Assembly: GCA_026991885.1 (NCBI GenBank)
Contig: JALXAQ010000166.1
Span: forward strand, 1-51,341
Source: Thiotrichaceae bacterium
GTDB lineage: Bacteria > Pseudomonadota > Gammaproteobacteria > Beggiatoales > Beggiatoaceae
Direction of reading: 5' to 3'
Length of the DNA: 51,341 nt
Program-made: the position numbers and the translations under genes
The notes under the pieces: model-generated
What the model was told of the DNA's origin: nothing
Database searches by the model: none
What the model saw: the letters and a program-made list of their open reading frames with translations, nothing else
In this document: in pieces, positions 36,087-44,842 of the stretch
Numbering within the stretch: the first letter of the stretch is position 1
Layout: each line of letters opens with the position of its first letter

Positions 36087-36103
36087 AAATGTGATCATAG
36101 CTA

Positions 36104-36132
36104 TTGACTTGACTGACGCAATAGAGTAAACT
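36104..36132 (+). promoter_or_regulatory. Putative promoter of tRNA-Pro(CGG)
   Basis: TTGACT (36104-36109), a 17-nt spacer and TAAACT (36127-36132), ending 19 nt before the tRNA. Confidence 0.5.
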
Positions 36133-36151
36133 GCCCACCAATCTTAATAGT

Positions 36152-36230
36152 CGGGGTGTAGCTCAGCCTGGTTTAGAGCGCTACGTTCGGGACGTAGAGG
36201 CCGGAGGTTCAAATCCTCTTACCCCGACCA
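36152..36230 (+). tRNA. tRNA-Pro(CGG)
   Basis: Acceptor CGGGGTG pairs with TACCCCG (one G:U), the D arm contains AGCCTGGTT, anticodon stem CTACG/CGTAG encloses TTCGGGA with anticodon CGG, and the T arm has GTTCAAATC. The 3' CCA is encoded, unlike in the tRNA-Pro(GGG) of this window. Confidence 0.93.
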
Positions 36231-36350
36231 GATTTTAAAACTCACTCCTGTTCTGCTTGAACTCAAAAAACACCTCACCTCTTTCTTAAGTCAATCCCTT
36301 CCTATGCTTATATTTTGCTAGGAGTCGGCCATCAAAAGGAGAACACCCTT

Positions 36351-36755
36351 ATTAATATTTCAAATTATGATGATTTGTTGGTAATGGCAAGACAGCAACC
36401 TGAACCTCAACGAATGCTTTTCGTTTTTACAAAAGCAGAATTGCCTGAAGAGCATACCGAAGAAGAAGCCAAGCGATTTAATGAAGGTGATGGTGGCAAT
36501 TTAGTGCCAGTCGTCTCGGTAGATAAAGGACTGGAAGAATTGAGTAATTTTCCCAATCTAGTCGAAGAATCTTGGCAGGTTTACAAGGACTGGAAGATTG
36601 TATTTATTGCCGCTCTCGCTGGAAAAGGCGGCGTTATGCCGAATAATAGCGAAGTAGAACAGTCATTAGAAACAATGATAGATTCTATAAATCAAGGGAA
36701 GTTTTCACAATTCTTAGCATTCGATCAAGAAGGTAACCCTGTTCAATTTTTTTAA
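36351..36755 (+). CDS. Small conserved protein, possible ATT start
   Basis: A ~134-residue soluble protein of a conserved proteobacterial family that is often mislabelled in databases as a ribonucleotide reductase alpha subunit (pattern YDDLLVMARQQPEPQRMLFVFTKAELP ... VDKGLEEL, ending in GNPVQFF). Function is unknown. Homologues, as I remember them, begin just before the NISNYDDLL segment. Here no ATG or GTG is at that place: the strong ribosome-binding site AAGGAG (36336-36341) is followed 9 nt later by ATT (36351). An alternative is TTG at 36315, which lacks a good site. The start is therefore uncertain. Confidence 0.7.
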   Translation: MNISNYDDLLVMARQQPEPQRMLFVFTKAELPEEHTEEEAKRFNEGDGGNLVPVVSVDKGLEELSNFPNLVEESWQVYKDWKIVFIAALAGKGGVMPNNSEVEQSLETMIDSINQGKFSQFLAFDQEGNPVQFF

Positions 36756-36835
36756 ATACCCGCCTCAGTCAAGCCCCCCCCCCTCCCAAGAACTACACTA
36801 ATTATAAAAAGTCCAAGATAAATCTAAGTTTTTTT

Positions 36836-36919
36836 CTCGTTCCCACGCTCTGCGTGGGAAACGAAGTAACGGAGCGAAGCGGAGATCATGCCTGCCTTGA
36901 CCGCTCTGCGGTCTGTCTG
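36836..36919. repeat. Dispersed 84-86 bp repeat, copy 2
   Basis: Inverted relative to 30104-30189, with roughly nine in ten bases shared by eye. It includes CCCACGCTCTGCGTGGG and CCGCTCTGCGG hairpins. Confidence 0.8.
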
Positions 36920-36978
36920 AGGTGCAAGCTACGCCTGTCCGTTGTACTAAATTTTTTTATTGAATGAGGACTTTTGCA

Positions 36979-37553
36979 ATGAGACAACTCATTTTTTTGT
37001 TGATTTTCGCCTTTTCTACTCAGGCTCTCCCCCTTTATGATTATCCCACAAGGGGAGCAAATTTCATTTTTTTTTGAATATGATAGCAAAAAAATCGTTT
37101 TTGCCGACGAATTCTATTTTGCCAACAATTTCTATATGGCAGCCGTTACTCAACAGGCTGAGATACTTTTTATTAAACCGACACCAGAGGGTGGATTGAC
37201 AATCACTCCATGGGGTCATGAAGTGCCAATATTTTCTCAATGGCGTAGCGAACCCATTTGTTTAGGGCCAATGAATCCACCAATATCGTCATCACAACAG
37301 GCGGCTCAACACGCAACGCTAATTAAAAAAACCTCTTGATATTGTGGTTTATGATGCTAAAAGCTTTGTTAATAGTTATCAAATCAAATCAGCTCAAGAA
37401 CAAGCGGCTGATTATGCCAAGAATTTAGGCATATCAAGCGTGACTATTGCTTTGTTTATTCCGGTGCTTGAGGAAACTGTGCTTGAAAAACTGTAAACGA
37501 TTGAAGTAGTTAATGGAGTAAAGGTGAGTGTTGTTGCGATTGGATGGTTTTGA
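36979..37553 (+). pseudogene. Broken gene: secreted protein remnant with PD-(D/E)XK-like end
   Basis: Three open pieces in different frames make one plausible protein. Piece 1 (36979 onward) is a signal peptide, MRQLIFLLIFAFSTQA. Piece 2 (37037-37339 frame) continues from the CCCCC run near 37028 with MIIPQGEQISFFFEYDSKK. Piece 3 (from about 37330) reads PLDIVVYDAKSFVNSYQIKSA and runs to TAA near 37496, after which TIEVVNGVKVSVVAIGWF continues in frame to 37553. At least two frameshifts and one stop are needed, so it is probably a pseudogene, or partly assembly error. The last part resembles the end of a nuclease-fold domain such as that of the gene at 818. Confidence 0.55.
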
Positions 37554-37575
37554 TGGCAAGAATTAATTTTGGAGT

Positions 37576-37595
37576 CGGCCATATTTATCTTGGAC
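37576..37595. repeat. Degenerate dispersed palindrome
   Basis: A decayed copy of the 782-801 family (GGAGTCGGCCATATTTATCTTGGACG). Only the right arm is intact. It lies 41 nt beyond the stop of the glycosidase gene. Confidence 0.55.
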
Positions 37596-37636
37596 GTATG
37601 CCTTTTGAGGCTCGTCCAAGAGCTACTATCGCCCAT

Positions 37637-38520
37637 TTAATCTATATTTCCCGTCACCATGCTCTCCGGCGAAATGGAATGCAATTGAACCCAACTGCTA
37701 TTGTTCATCCGCACCCAAATTCCAGCACCAAAGTCGATAATAACATCATCTTGTCCACTACTATCTAAATCTCCCGTCACCATGCTATTTGGCGACAAAG
37801 AATGTATTTGAGTCCAACTACTATTATTCATCCGCACCCAAATCCCGTATTGGGTGCCAAAGTCGATAATCACTTCATCTTGTCCATTACCATCTACATC
37901 ACCTGTCACCATGCTATTTGGCGAAATGGAATGTAATTGAACCCAACTACTATTATTCATCCATAGCCAAATTCCATAGCTAGCACCAAAATCAATAATA
38001 ACATCATCTTGTCCACTACCATCTATATCACCCGTCACCATGCTCTCCGGCGAAATGGAATGCAATTGAACCCAACTGCTATTGTTCATCCGCACCCAAA
38101 TTCCAACACCAAAGTCGATAATCACTTCATCTTGTCCATTACCATCTACATCACCTGTCACCATGCTATTTGGCGAAATGGAATGTAATTGAACCCAACT
38201 ACTATTATTCATCCATAGCCAAATGCCATAGGCGGCACCAAAGTCGATAATAATATCGTCTTGTCCACTACCATCTATATCACCCGTCACCAGGCTCTCT
38301 GGCGACAAGGAATGTAATTTAACCCAAGAACTGTTGTTCATCCGCAGCCAAATGCCATAGGCGGCACCAAAGTCGATAATGATTTCATCTTGATTGTTAG
38401 CGTCTAGGTTTGCTGCGTTGATGCTTTCGGCTGATAAGTTATGTAATTGAACCCAATTGGTGTTGTTCATCCTCAACCAAAGTCCATAGGTGTCCCCAAA
38501 GTCAATGATAACATCGTTCT
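37637..38520 (-). repeat. In-gene tandem repeat, seven ~129-bp units
   Basis: The coding repeats of the glycosidase are also close at DNA level. Several adjacent units (for example around 37760-38300) are nearly identical and alternate between a GIWLWMNN and a GIWVRMNN type, which suggests recent duplication of a two-unit block. Two units lack the two codons of the AYG segment. Confidence 0.8.
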
Positions 38521-40003
38521 TAACCACCATGGTAAAGAAATTACCATGACTCTCTGCTGAACTTCCGTCAGAAAAAATGGCGGTGATCCACCATTCTGCG
38601 TCCCCTTCACCCAGATTAACGCCCGGAGCGACCGAGCAATTGCCGCCATTCTGACAACCCGCCTGAGAGGGTGTATAGGTGCTATTAATAATGCCCGGGA
38701 TATCGCCCGAATCATTGTATTTGTTGACCCATAACAGATAGCTATTTGCATTGGATACCGACTGCCATTCAAATGACGGAGTCATCGTTGTCACTGTACT
38801 ACCATTGGCAGGCGAGACAGGAATTGGTGCATCAACAATCAGGCGTCCACTTGAATCCAGTCTCGACTGGAGCGCAGAGCCTGACGGTTTGAGAGAAGAG
38901 TCGAGATGGTAAAGGCCAAAGAGTCCTTCGCCACTATATAGTTCTTCGCTGACCGAGACTTGATCCTTCAATTGATACCAGATGGCAACCGGTATTTTCA
39001 TTGTGTCCCATGCAGCGAGGATATCAAGTGAACGATTCAAGTGCACCTGTTGCTCGGACTCACTGCCAGAATTACCCCAACCGGGATAATTATTATTGCT
39101 GTTGCCAACCTGACCGCTGGACACGCCGAATTCTGTAAACCATATCTCCTTATCATCATCATTGTGACTGTTCATCATTGTGCGGATATTTTCCACACCA
39201 AGCTTGTAACACCAGGGAGGCGATAAAGGCTCGTTGTTGCACTGTTCAGGGTATTGGGCATGTGCATAGTGAGGCCCCTCATTTTCATCCACCCTTGAAT
39301 AAGGATGGAGTGACAAGGCATCAAATTTGGTATCACCATTCCAATGATCATACATAGCGTTCAAATAGGCGGTATCGCCAGATGCCAAAGAACCGCCCAG
39401 AATAGGAACCCCAGGATAGTTGCTTTTCATAGTATCGTAGGTTTGTGCAAGCAATTGTGCATATTCACTGGCAGCCGACAGCTCAATCAGTGCAAAGGCA
39501 CCATTACGCACCCCATGTGTTGGCCAAAAGTCGACAATATTCGGCTCATTCCACACTTCCCAGGCAAGGATACTGGATGCGTTGATGTCGTCATTATCGC
39601 CGGACTGTAGCAATTGTTGATGAAGATAAACCATGGCATCGGCGAAATCCTGATAGTGGGATGGCGTTGGCGGATAAGTGGGCGCATTGCCACCATTCGC
39701 CCATTCAGGCGTCTGGCTTAACATCAGAATAACTTGCTGTCCTTGTGCATTGGCAACCCGCGCCTTGATTTCATTGACATAGTTGATATCTGGGTTATTT
39801 TGCTGCCATTCAAGCGCATTCCAGTCCACTGGCACACGCACAACCTTGATGCCGAGCTGTCGAGCCAGTTCCAATCGGTTGGTGTATTCAGAAAGGCTTT
39901 CTTCCTGAATATGAACGCCAATCAATGGTGCAGCAAAAACCTCTTTATTTAAGTTTGCCAGCGATGCCGCTACGATACACAGAATCAGTAAACGTCTATT
40001 CAT
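37637..40003 (-). CDS. Secreted glycoside hydrolase with C-terminal repeats
   Basis: A 788-residue precursor with a signal peptide (RLLILCIVAASLANLNKEVFA). Residues ~25-390 form a clan-A type (GH5/GH39-like) barrel: VVRVPVDWNALEW, the acid-base glutamate in WEVWNEPN and the nucleophile in EIWFTEFGV. An Ig/FN3-like domain follows (~400-495). The remainder is seven repeats of 41-43 residues (IIDFG...GIW.RMNNSSWVQLHS.SP.SMVTGD.DG.GQDD) with DxDGNGQD calcium-type loops, related to FG-GAP/VCBS repeats. The last unit is cut short by a stop (MVTGNID), so the array may have been longer. Likely acts on an extracellular polysaccharide; substrate unknown. Confidence 0.82.
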   Translation of the reverse strand: MNRRLLILCIVAASLANLNKEVFAAPLIGVHIQEESLSEYTNRLELARQLGIKVVRVPVDWNALEWQQNNPDINYVNEIKARVANAQGQQVILMLSQTPEWANGGNAPTYPPTPSHYQDFADAMVYLHQQLLQSGDNDDINASSILAWEVWNEPNIVDFWPTHGVRNGAFALIELSAASEYAQLLAQTYDTMKSNYPGVPILGGSLASGDTAYLNAMYDHWNGDTKFDALSLHPYSRVDENEGPHYAHAQYPEQCNNEPLSPPWCYKLGVENIRTMMNSHNDDDKEIWFTEFGVSSGQVGNSNNNYPGWGNSGSESEQQVHLNRSLDILAAWDTMKIPVAIWYQLKDQVSVSEELYSGEGLFGLYHLDSSLKPSGSALQSRLDSSGRLIVDAPIPVSPANGSTVTTMTPSFEWQSVSNANSYLLWVNKYNDSGDIPGIINSTYTPSQAGCQNGGNCSVAPGVNLGEGDAEWWITAIFSDGSSAESHGNFFTMVVKNDVIIDFGDTYGLWLRMNNTNWVQLHNLSAESINAANLDANNQDEIIIDFGAAYGIWLRMNNSSWVKLHSLSPESLVTGDIDGSGQDDIIIDFGAAYGIWLWMNNSSWVQLHSISPNSMVTGDVDGNGQDEVIIDFGVGIWVRMNNSSWVQLHSISPESMVTGDIDGSGQDDVIIDFGASYGIWLWMNNSSWVQLHSISPNSMVTGDVDGNGQDEVIIDFGTQYGIWVRMNNSSWTQIHSLSPNSMVTGDLDSSGQDDVIIDFGAGIWVRMNNSSWVQLHSISPESMVTGNID

Positions 40004-40045
40004 AACAAATCTCCTTAAAAAAAAAACTCATCGGCGACTCCAAAA

Positions 40046-42901
40046 TTACCCCATAATTTCAGCCCACCAGCGTTTCACCTCATCCCTTTCCTGTGCAAAC
40101 TTCTCAGTCTCCACCAATGCCGATTTATTTTGCAAAGCCAAACGATGCGTTTCGCCACGATAAGCCCGAAAAGCGTCACTTAATTGTTGACAAGCCAAAT
40201 CATCAATCAAACCATACTCAGCCAACCGCCCTAACAATGGCAACATCCCCGTTGTCTCTAACAAGCGAGGATAATCCACCGCCCAACGTAAAACCCCATA
40301 CTGAATAATAAATTCAATATCCGCAATACCGCCCTTCCCTTGTTTTAAATCAAATAGCACCTCTGTGCTTTTATCTAAATTATCACGCATTTTATCACGC
40401 ATTTCGCAAACGTCAGCCTTCAATTGAACCGGATCGCGCTGCTGGCTGAGAATGTCACGGCGGATACTTTCAAATTTTGCCATGCTCTCTGGATTTCCAG
40501 CAACGGCTCTGGCACGTACTAAAGCTTGATGTTCCCATGTCCAAGCATTTTTCCATTGATAATTTTCAAATGCCTCAAAACTGCTGACTAACATACCCGA
40601 ATTTCCACCTGGACGTAAACGGGAATCGACTTCATATAAAATGCCTGCTGGCGTATTCGTGGTGAGAAGATGAATAATGCGTTGTGCGACTCTCATAAAA
40701 AATACATTATTATCCAATGGCTTATAACCATTCGTGAACTGTTGTTCACCACGACTGTCATGCAAAAAGACAATGTCCAAATCAGAACTATAACTTAATT
40801 CTATCCCTCCCGCTTTACCATAAGCGACAACACACAATGCCGCTTGACGATTTTTCCCCTCATCAACGCAAAACGGTTGTCCATGTCTTTGCATGAGATA
40901 GTCACTGGCTATGCTTAATGCGCGTCTCATTAAAGTATCCGCAATCGCGGTTAAATAATCGCTCACCAGTTCCACTGTCAAATCGCCCGATATTTCGGCA
41001 GCCGCCACATGTAGCACATTTGCACGTTTGAATTGGCGCAACTTATCCATCTCTATTTCTAAATCATCAATTTGTGTTAATTGCGCTTGCAGGGCATTAT
41101 CTAATGCTTCTGGTTTTAGCGGAGCATACAAACTGCGCGGATCGAGCAATTCATCCAATAACAGTGGATAGCGAGTAATTTGTTCAGCAATCCAAGCACT
41201 GTCGGCACATAAACGCACCAATTGTTTTAAAACCAATGGACGCTCTATCAATAAAGCGAGATAAACATCGCGTCGTGCCACAGATTCGATAAATTTCAAA
41301 CTACGATGTATGGCAGCATCTTGATCTTGCTGCTCAATCGCTGTCACGATTAACAGAGGAATCAAAATATCTAACTTTTCCCGCCCGCGCCGCGATAGTT
41401 TTTTTATCGTATAAGAATCAAGTAATTGTCGCAAATGGGCTAAGACATCGGATGCTTTTTGAAAACCTGCCCCGTTTAATAATAATTCTGCCTGATCATC
41501 TAATCCCCCCATCCATAGCGTTTGCCAACGGTTTGAGTCGATGGATTGTAAGGATTCTAGGGGTTTAGGAGCGGCTTTGGGGGCAATCACTCGTTCAAAC
41601 TCACGATGTACTTTTTGTTGATGATGGATCAGTTGTGCAATAAAGCGATTCCAATCCTCAAATCCCATGCTATAAGCCAATCGCGCCTGATTGATTTCAT
41701 CATCTGGTAAGGTTTGAGTTTGCCTATCATCAATGGCTTGTAAATGGTTTTCGCTTAGGCGCAAAAAGTGATAGGCTTTCTGCAAACGAATAATCACCTT
41801 AGTGGGGAGAATTTTGTTTTTTTCCAATTCGAGCAAAGTAGTCAATAAGTGCCGCTGCTGTAAAGCCGGTTGTTGCCCTCCACGTATCAATTGAAACACT
41901 TGACAAGTAAATTCAACTTCACGAATGCCCCCGGGTCCCAATTTAATATTATTATTCAAACCTTTGCGACTGGTTTCATCGTCAATCATATTCTTCATTT
42001 TGCGTAAGGCTTCAAAGGCATTGAAATCCAAATAGCGGCGATACACAAATGGACGCAAGTTTTCTAATAGCGACTCTCCAGCCGGCTTATCCCCCGCGAC
42101 GATACGCGCTTTAACGAGGGCATAACGTTCCCAATCCCGTGCATGGGCTTCATAATATTCTTCCATGCCGGCAAAATTCATCACCAAGGGACCACTATCG
42201 CCAAAGGGTCTGAGACGCATATCGACGCGAAATACAAAGCCATCAGCGGTGATATTATTCAACACCTGTATGAGTTGTTGTCCCAAGCGCGTAAAAAATT
42301 CTTGATTGCTGCGAGAGCGCCGGGCGCCTTTTGTCTCACCAGACTCAGGATAGGCAAAAATCAGGTCAATATCAGAAGAAAAATTCAATTCTTGCCCACC
42401 GAGCTTGCCCAATCCCAAGACGACCAATTGTTGTGCAATGCCATTGACATCAACAGGCGTACCGAATTGAGTGATGAGTCGCTGATAAAGCCATGTCAAG
42501 GGTGCCTCTATCATGGCATCGGCTAAATCGGATAAGGATTTTAGGCTTTCTTCTAAACTCGCCCACCCTGCTAAATCGCGCCAAGCAATGCGTATCATTT
42601 CTCGACGGCGGAATAAGCGCAAGACTCGCATCAAATCGGCTTCTTCTTTGAGATTCTGCAATTCTTGCGTTAATGATTGCAAATAATGGCTGGGCACATT
42701 CAATAAATCCGCATGATGGATCAGGGCGGGTGATTGTACACAATGTTTAGCCACAAACGGACTACAAGCCCAGACTTTAGGTAGGCTCTCAAAAATAGGC
42801 AGATGTTGTGTTAGTTCTTCGGGACTGGCTTTGGCTTGAAAGTCTTGCCAAAGTTGGCTGACTTCGGGCTGTAGCAAGGGGGGGAGGGTAGATATATTCA
42901 T
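40046..42901 (-). CDS. glnE: Bifunctional glutamine synthetase adenylyltransferase/deadenylase
   Basis: A 951-residue regulator that adds AMP to or removes it from glutamine synthetase according to nitrogen status. Two nucleotidyltransferase domains are visible: LGKLGGQELNFSSDIDLIFAY near residue 170 (de-adenylylation) and YGKAGGIELSYSSDLDIVFLH near residue 695 (adenylylation), each followed by a helical GlnE domain (LGPGGIREVEFTCQVFQL; GKGGIADIEFIIQY). The length equals that of the E. coli enzyme (946). A monocistronic gene with no glnA or glnB nearby. Confidence 0.96.
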   Translation of the reverse strand: MNISTLPPLLQPEVSQLWQDFQAKASPEELTQHLPIFESLPKVWACSPFVAKHCVQSPALIHHADLLNVPSHYLQSLTQELQNLKEEADLMRVLRLFRRREMIRIAWRDLAGWASLEESLKSLSDLADAMIEAPLTWLYQRLITQFGTPVDVNGIAQQLVVLGLGKLGGQELNFSSDIDLIFAYPESGETKGARRSRSNQEFFTRLGQQLIQVLNNITADGFVFRVDMRLRPFGDSGPLVMNFAGMEEYYEAHARDWERYALVKARIVAGDKPAGESLLENLRPFVYRRYLDFNAFEALRKMKNMIDDETSRKGLNNNIKLGPGGIREVEFTCQVFQLIRGGQQPALQQRHLLTTLLELEKNKILPTKVIIRLQKAYHFLRLSENHLQAIDDRQTQTLPDDEINQARLAYSMGFEDWNRFIAQLIHHQQKVHREFERVIAPKAAPKPLESLQSIDSNRWQTLWMGGLDDQAELLLNGAGFQKASDVLAHLRQLLDSYTIKKLSRRGREKLDILIPLLIVTAIEQQDQDAAIHRSLKFIESVARRDVYLALLIERPLVLKQLVRLCADSAWIAEQITRYPLLLDELLDPRSLYAPLKPEALDNALQAQLTQIDDLEIEMDKLRQFKRANVLHVAAAEISGDLTVELVSDYLTAIADTLMRRALSIASDYLMQRHGQPFCVDEGKNRQAALCVVAYGKAGGIELSYSSDLDIVFLHDSRGEQQFTNGYKPLDNNVFFMRVAQRIIHLLTTNTPAGILYEVDSRLRPGGNSGMLVSSFEAFENYQWKNAWTWEHQALVRARAVAGNPESMAKFESIRRDILSQQRDPVQLKADVCEMRDKMRDNLDKSTEVLFDLKQGKGGIADIEFIIQYGVLRWAVDYPRLLETTGMLPLLGRLAEYGLIDDLACQQLSDAFRAYRGETHRLALQNKSALVETEKFAQERDEVKRWWAEIMG

Positions 42902-43040
42902 ATTTTTTGTTTGATTAATTATATAATGAATTTTTCATGTTGTGTGGATTACGTTACAATTCTACCTACATTTCTCCTTTTTTTCACACTTTTTAATTAA
43001 AAAAACATCGTTTAATTAAAAAAAACATTGTTATTTATTC

Positions 43041-43068
43041 TTGACACCCATTTTAAAATGACTACAAT
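43041..43068 (+). promoter_or_regulatory. Sigma-70-type promoter of the secreted Ig-like protein
   Basis: A consensus -35 TTGACA (43041-43046), a 16-nt spacer and TACAAT (43063-43068). It implies a leader of about 90 nt before the ATG at 43166, in which CTCGC (43092) and GCGAG (43117) could pair. Confidence 0.65.
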
Positions 43069-43165
43069 AGTTTCGTCCATCTTGCAAGATTACTCTCGCT
43101 TGGCTCTAGTGATGGGCGAGATACAAGTGGTAAGTCCATTGATTCACTTAAACTTTATAGGATAA

Positions 43166-44716
43166 ATGATGAAAAAGCCATTTTTTTTTAAAGGACTCTT
43201 TGCATTAACATTTCTTCTCTCGATGAATGTTAATGCAGGGCTGACCGTGTTTGACACGCTGACAGGCCAGTTCTCCATTTCGGTCGATGCTATCGGATCA
43301 AATAATAGCTCTCACGATGTTGATGTAGAAAAACCGGCGGGTGCAACCGTCTTGAAGGCTTATGTACTCTCGGCCTCATTCTCTGGGACGATAGGGAATG
43401 GAGATGTCACAATAGATGGAACACCCATTACTTGGGCTCAAACCGTTACTAACAGCATCGGTTCCTTTACTTTTACAAATGTCTTAGCCGATGTCACCTC
43501 AATTGTCAAATCGGCAATCGATGCCGCCCCTGCTGGTACAATCTCCTTCACCTTTGTTGAGACCGCGAATAATTCAGGTAATGATGGCGAGATACTGGTC
43601 GTCATTTTCAATGACGCAACTCAGCCCGTGCGGACTATCTCTCTACTATTTGGGGGACAAGACTCAAATGGTGATAACTTTGCGATTAGCCTAGTTGATC
43701 CAATCGTTCCTACTGATCCAAATGCTATGGCCGACTTTGGTCTTGGGATCAGTTTTGGTTTTCAAGGCTCTGGCCAGTTTAGCACCGTTGATGTCAATGG
43801 GACAAGGATAACTTCGTCGGCTGGTGGTCAAGACGATGGTTTTGGGGGAAATGGTGCATTAATCACTGTCGGAGGCTTAGGTGATAGCAACGCTAATCCA
43901 GCCAATCCAAATGCAGGACCAGGTGGCGATCCACGTAGCGATGACGAACTCTACTCGCTATTGCCGATTCTATTGGGTACGGAGACCAGTATTGATGTAT
44001 TCACCGAAAACCCGAGCGACGATGACAATATCTTTTTTGCCTACTTTGTTCTCTCAGGGGCTGCTATTGTTGGTGAAGGAATTATTTTGGGACCAATTGA
44101 TGGAATCAACACGGTCGGAAGCAACCACACAGTGATCGCAAAAGTGGTAGATGCCAACGGCGATCCGGTATCGGGTGTTGTTGTTACCTTTGAAATTATC
44201 TCCGGTCCTCATGTAGGCATGACTGGCACTGCCACAACCAACGCCAATGGAGAAGCCTCTTTCACATATACTGGAACAGCAGCAGGACTCGATGTGATCA
44301 AGGCATCACAAGGCGCCCTAGAGTCCAATACTGTGACTTATAGGTGGGAAGGTTCTGGACCTACACTGGCAGAAGTGATCTCTGTCACAGCCACGCCGGT
44401 TGAAAACGGCATTCTCATAGAGTGGCAAACCGCCCTTGAATCTGAAAATGAAGGTTTTTACATCAAGCGAGCCCTGAAGGGTGACAATGGGGATGGATAT
44501 ACGAATGAGTTCAAGATTAACGCTCAAATGATTCAGGCTGAAGGATCGTATGCCTCTTATTCTTATCTCGATACTCAGGTTGTGCCCGGAAATACCTACT
44601 ATTATGCAATAATAGATGTGAATTTGCAGGGTGAACAGACTTTACACTTAGAGGAGCTAAAAACGGTTGAGGCAACAGCGGGTGATGCGCCAACTCCAGG
44701 TGCTGTCGCTCAGTAA
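43166..44716 (+). CDS. Secreted protein with Big-1-like Ig and FN3-like domains
   Basis: A 516-residue precursor with signal peptide (FFKGLFALTFLLSMNVNA). Residues ~25-310 are a beta-rich domain with no family I know (VDVEKPAGATVLKAYVLSASFSG; FGGQDSNGDNF), repeated Gly-Asn-Asp loops suggesting calcium binding. Residues ~318-400 form a bacterial Ig (Big-1) domain: NHTVIAKVVDANGDPVSGV then TNANGEASFTYTGT. The last 110 residues look like an FN3-type domain (ILIEWQTALESENEGFYIKR; GNTYYYAIIDV). No sorting motif or membrane helix ends it, so it is probably released or loosely bound at the surface. A consensus promoter lies upstream. Confidence 0.75.
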   Translation: MMKKPFFFKGLFALTFLLSMNVNAGLTVFDTLTGQFSISVDAIGSNNSSHDVDVEKPAGATVLKAYVLSASFSGTIGNGDVTIDGTPITWAQTVTNSIGSFTFTNVLADVTSIVKSAIDAAPAGTISFTFVETANNSGNDGEILVVIFNDATQPVRTISLLFGGQDSNGDNFAISLVDPIVPTDPNAMADFGLGISFGFQGSGQFSTVDVNGTRITSSAGGQDDGFGGNGALITVGGLGDSNANPANPNAGPGGDPRSDDELYSLLPILLGTETSIDVFTENPSDDDNIFFAYFVLSGAAIVGEGIILGPIDGINTVGSNHTVIAKVVDANGDPVSGVVVTFEIISGPHVGMTGTATTNANGEASFTYTGTAAGLDVIKASQGALESNTVTYRWEGSGPTLAEVISVTATPVENGILIEWQTALESENEGFYIKRALKGDNGDGYTNEFKINAQMIQAEGSYASYSYLDTQVVPGNTYYYAIIDVNLQGEQTLHLEELKTVEATAGDAPTPGAVAQ

Positions 44717-44742
44717 GCTAAGCCGAAAACTTTATGTTTGGA

Positions 44743-44762
44743 GTCCAAGATAAATCTTGGAC
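44743..44762. repeat. Dispersed palindrome GTCCAAGAT-AA-ATCTTGGAC
   Basis: A perfect copy with extended arms (TTGGAGTCC ... GGACTCCAA, 44738-44767, 15 bp each side), 24 nt after the secreted Ig-like protein. With longer arms than the other copies, it would form a strong hairpin between convergent genes. Confidence 0.88.
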
Positions 44763-44842
44763 TCCAAAATACCTAATTCCTGTTTATAAAGCAAGCTCCG
44801 GGTGCATCCCACGCACCCTCTTTCCACGCACAGTTTGTAGGA

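Noticed and set aside
37412-37636. Minus-strand ORF beyond the glycosidase
   Set aside because: Reads through the degenerate palindrome and the opposite strand of the pseudogene; no family resemblance.
43069-43165. Riboswitch in the leader of the secreted Ig-like gene
   Set aside because: Some pairing is visible but no conserved motif of a known riboswitch such as c-di-GMP classes.
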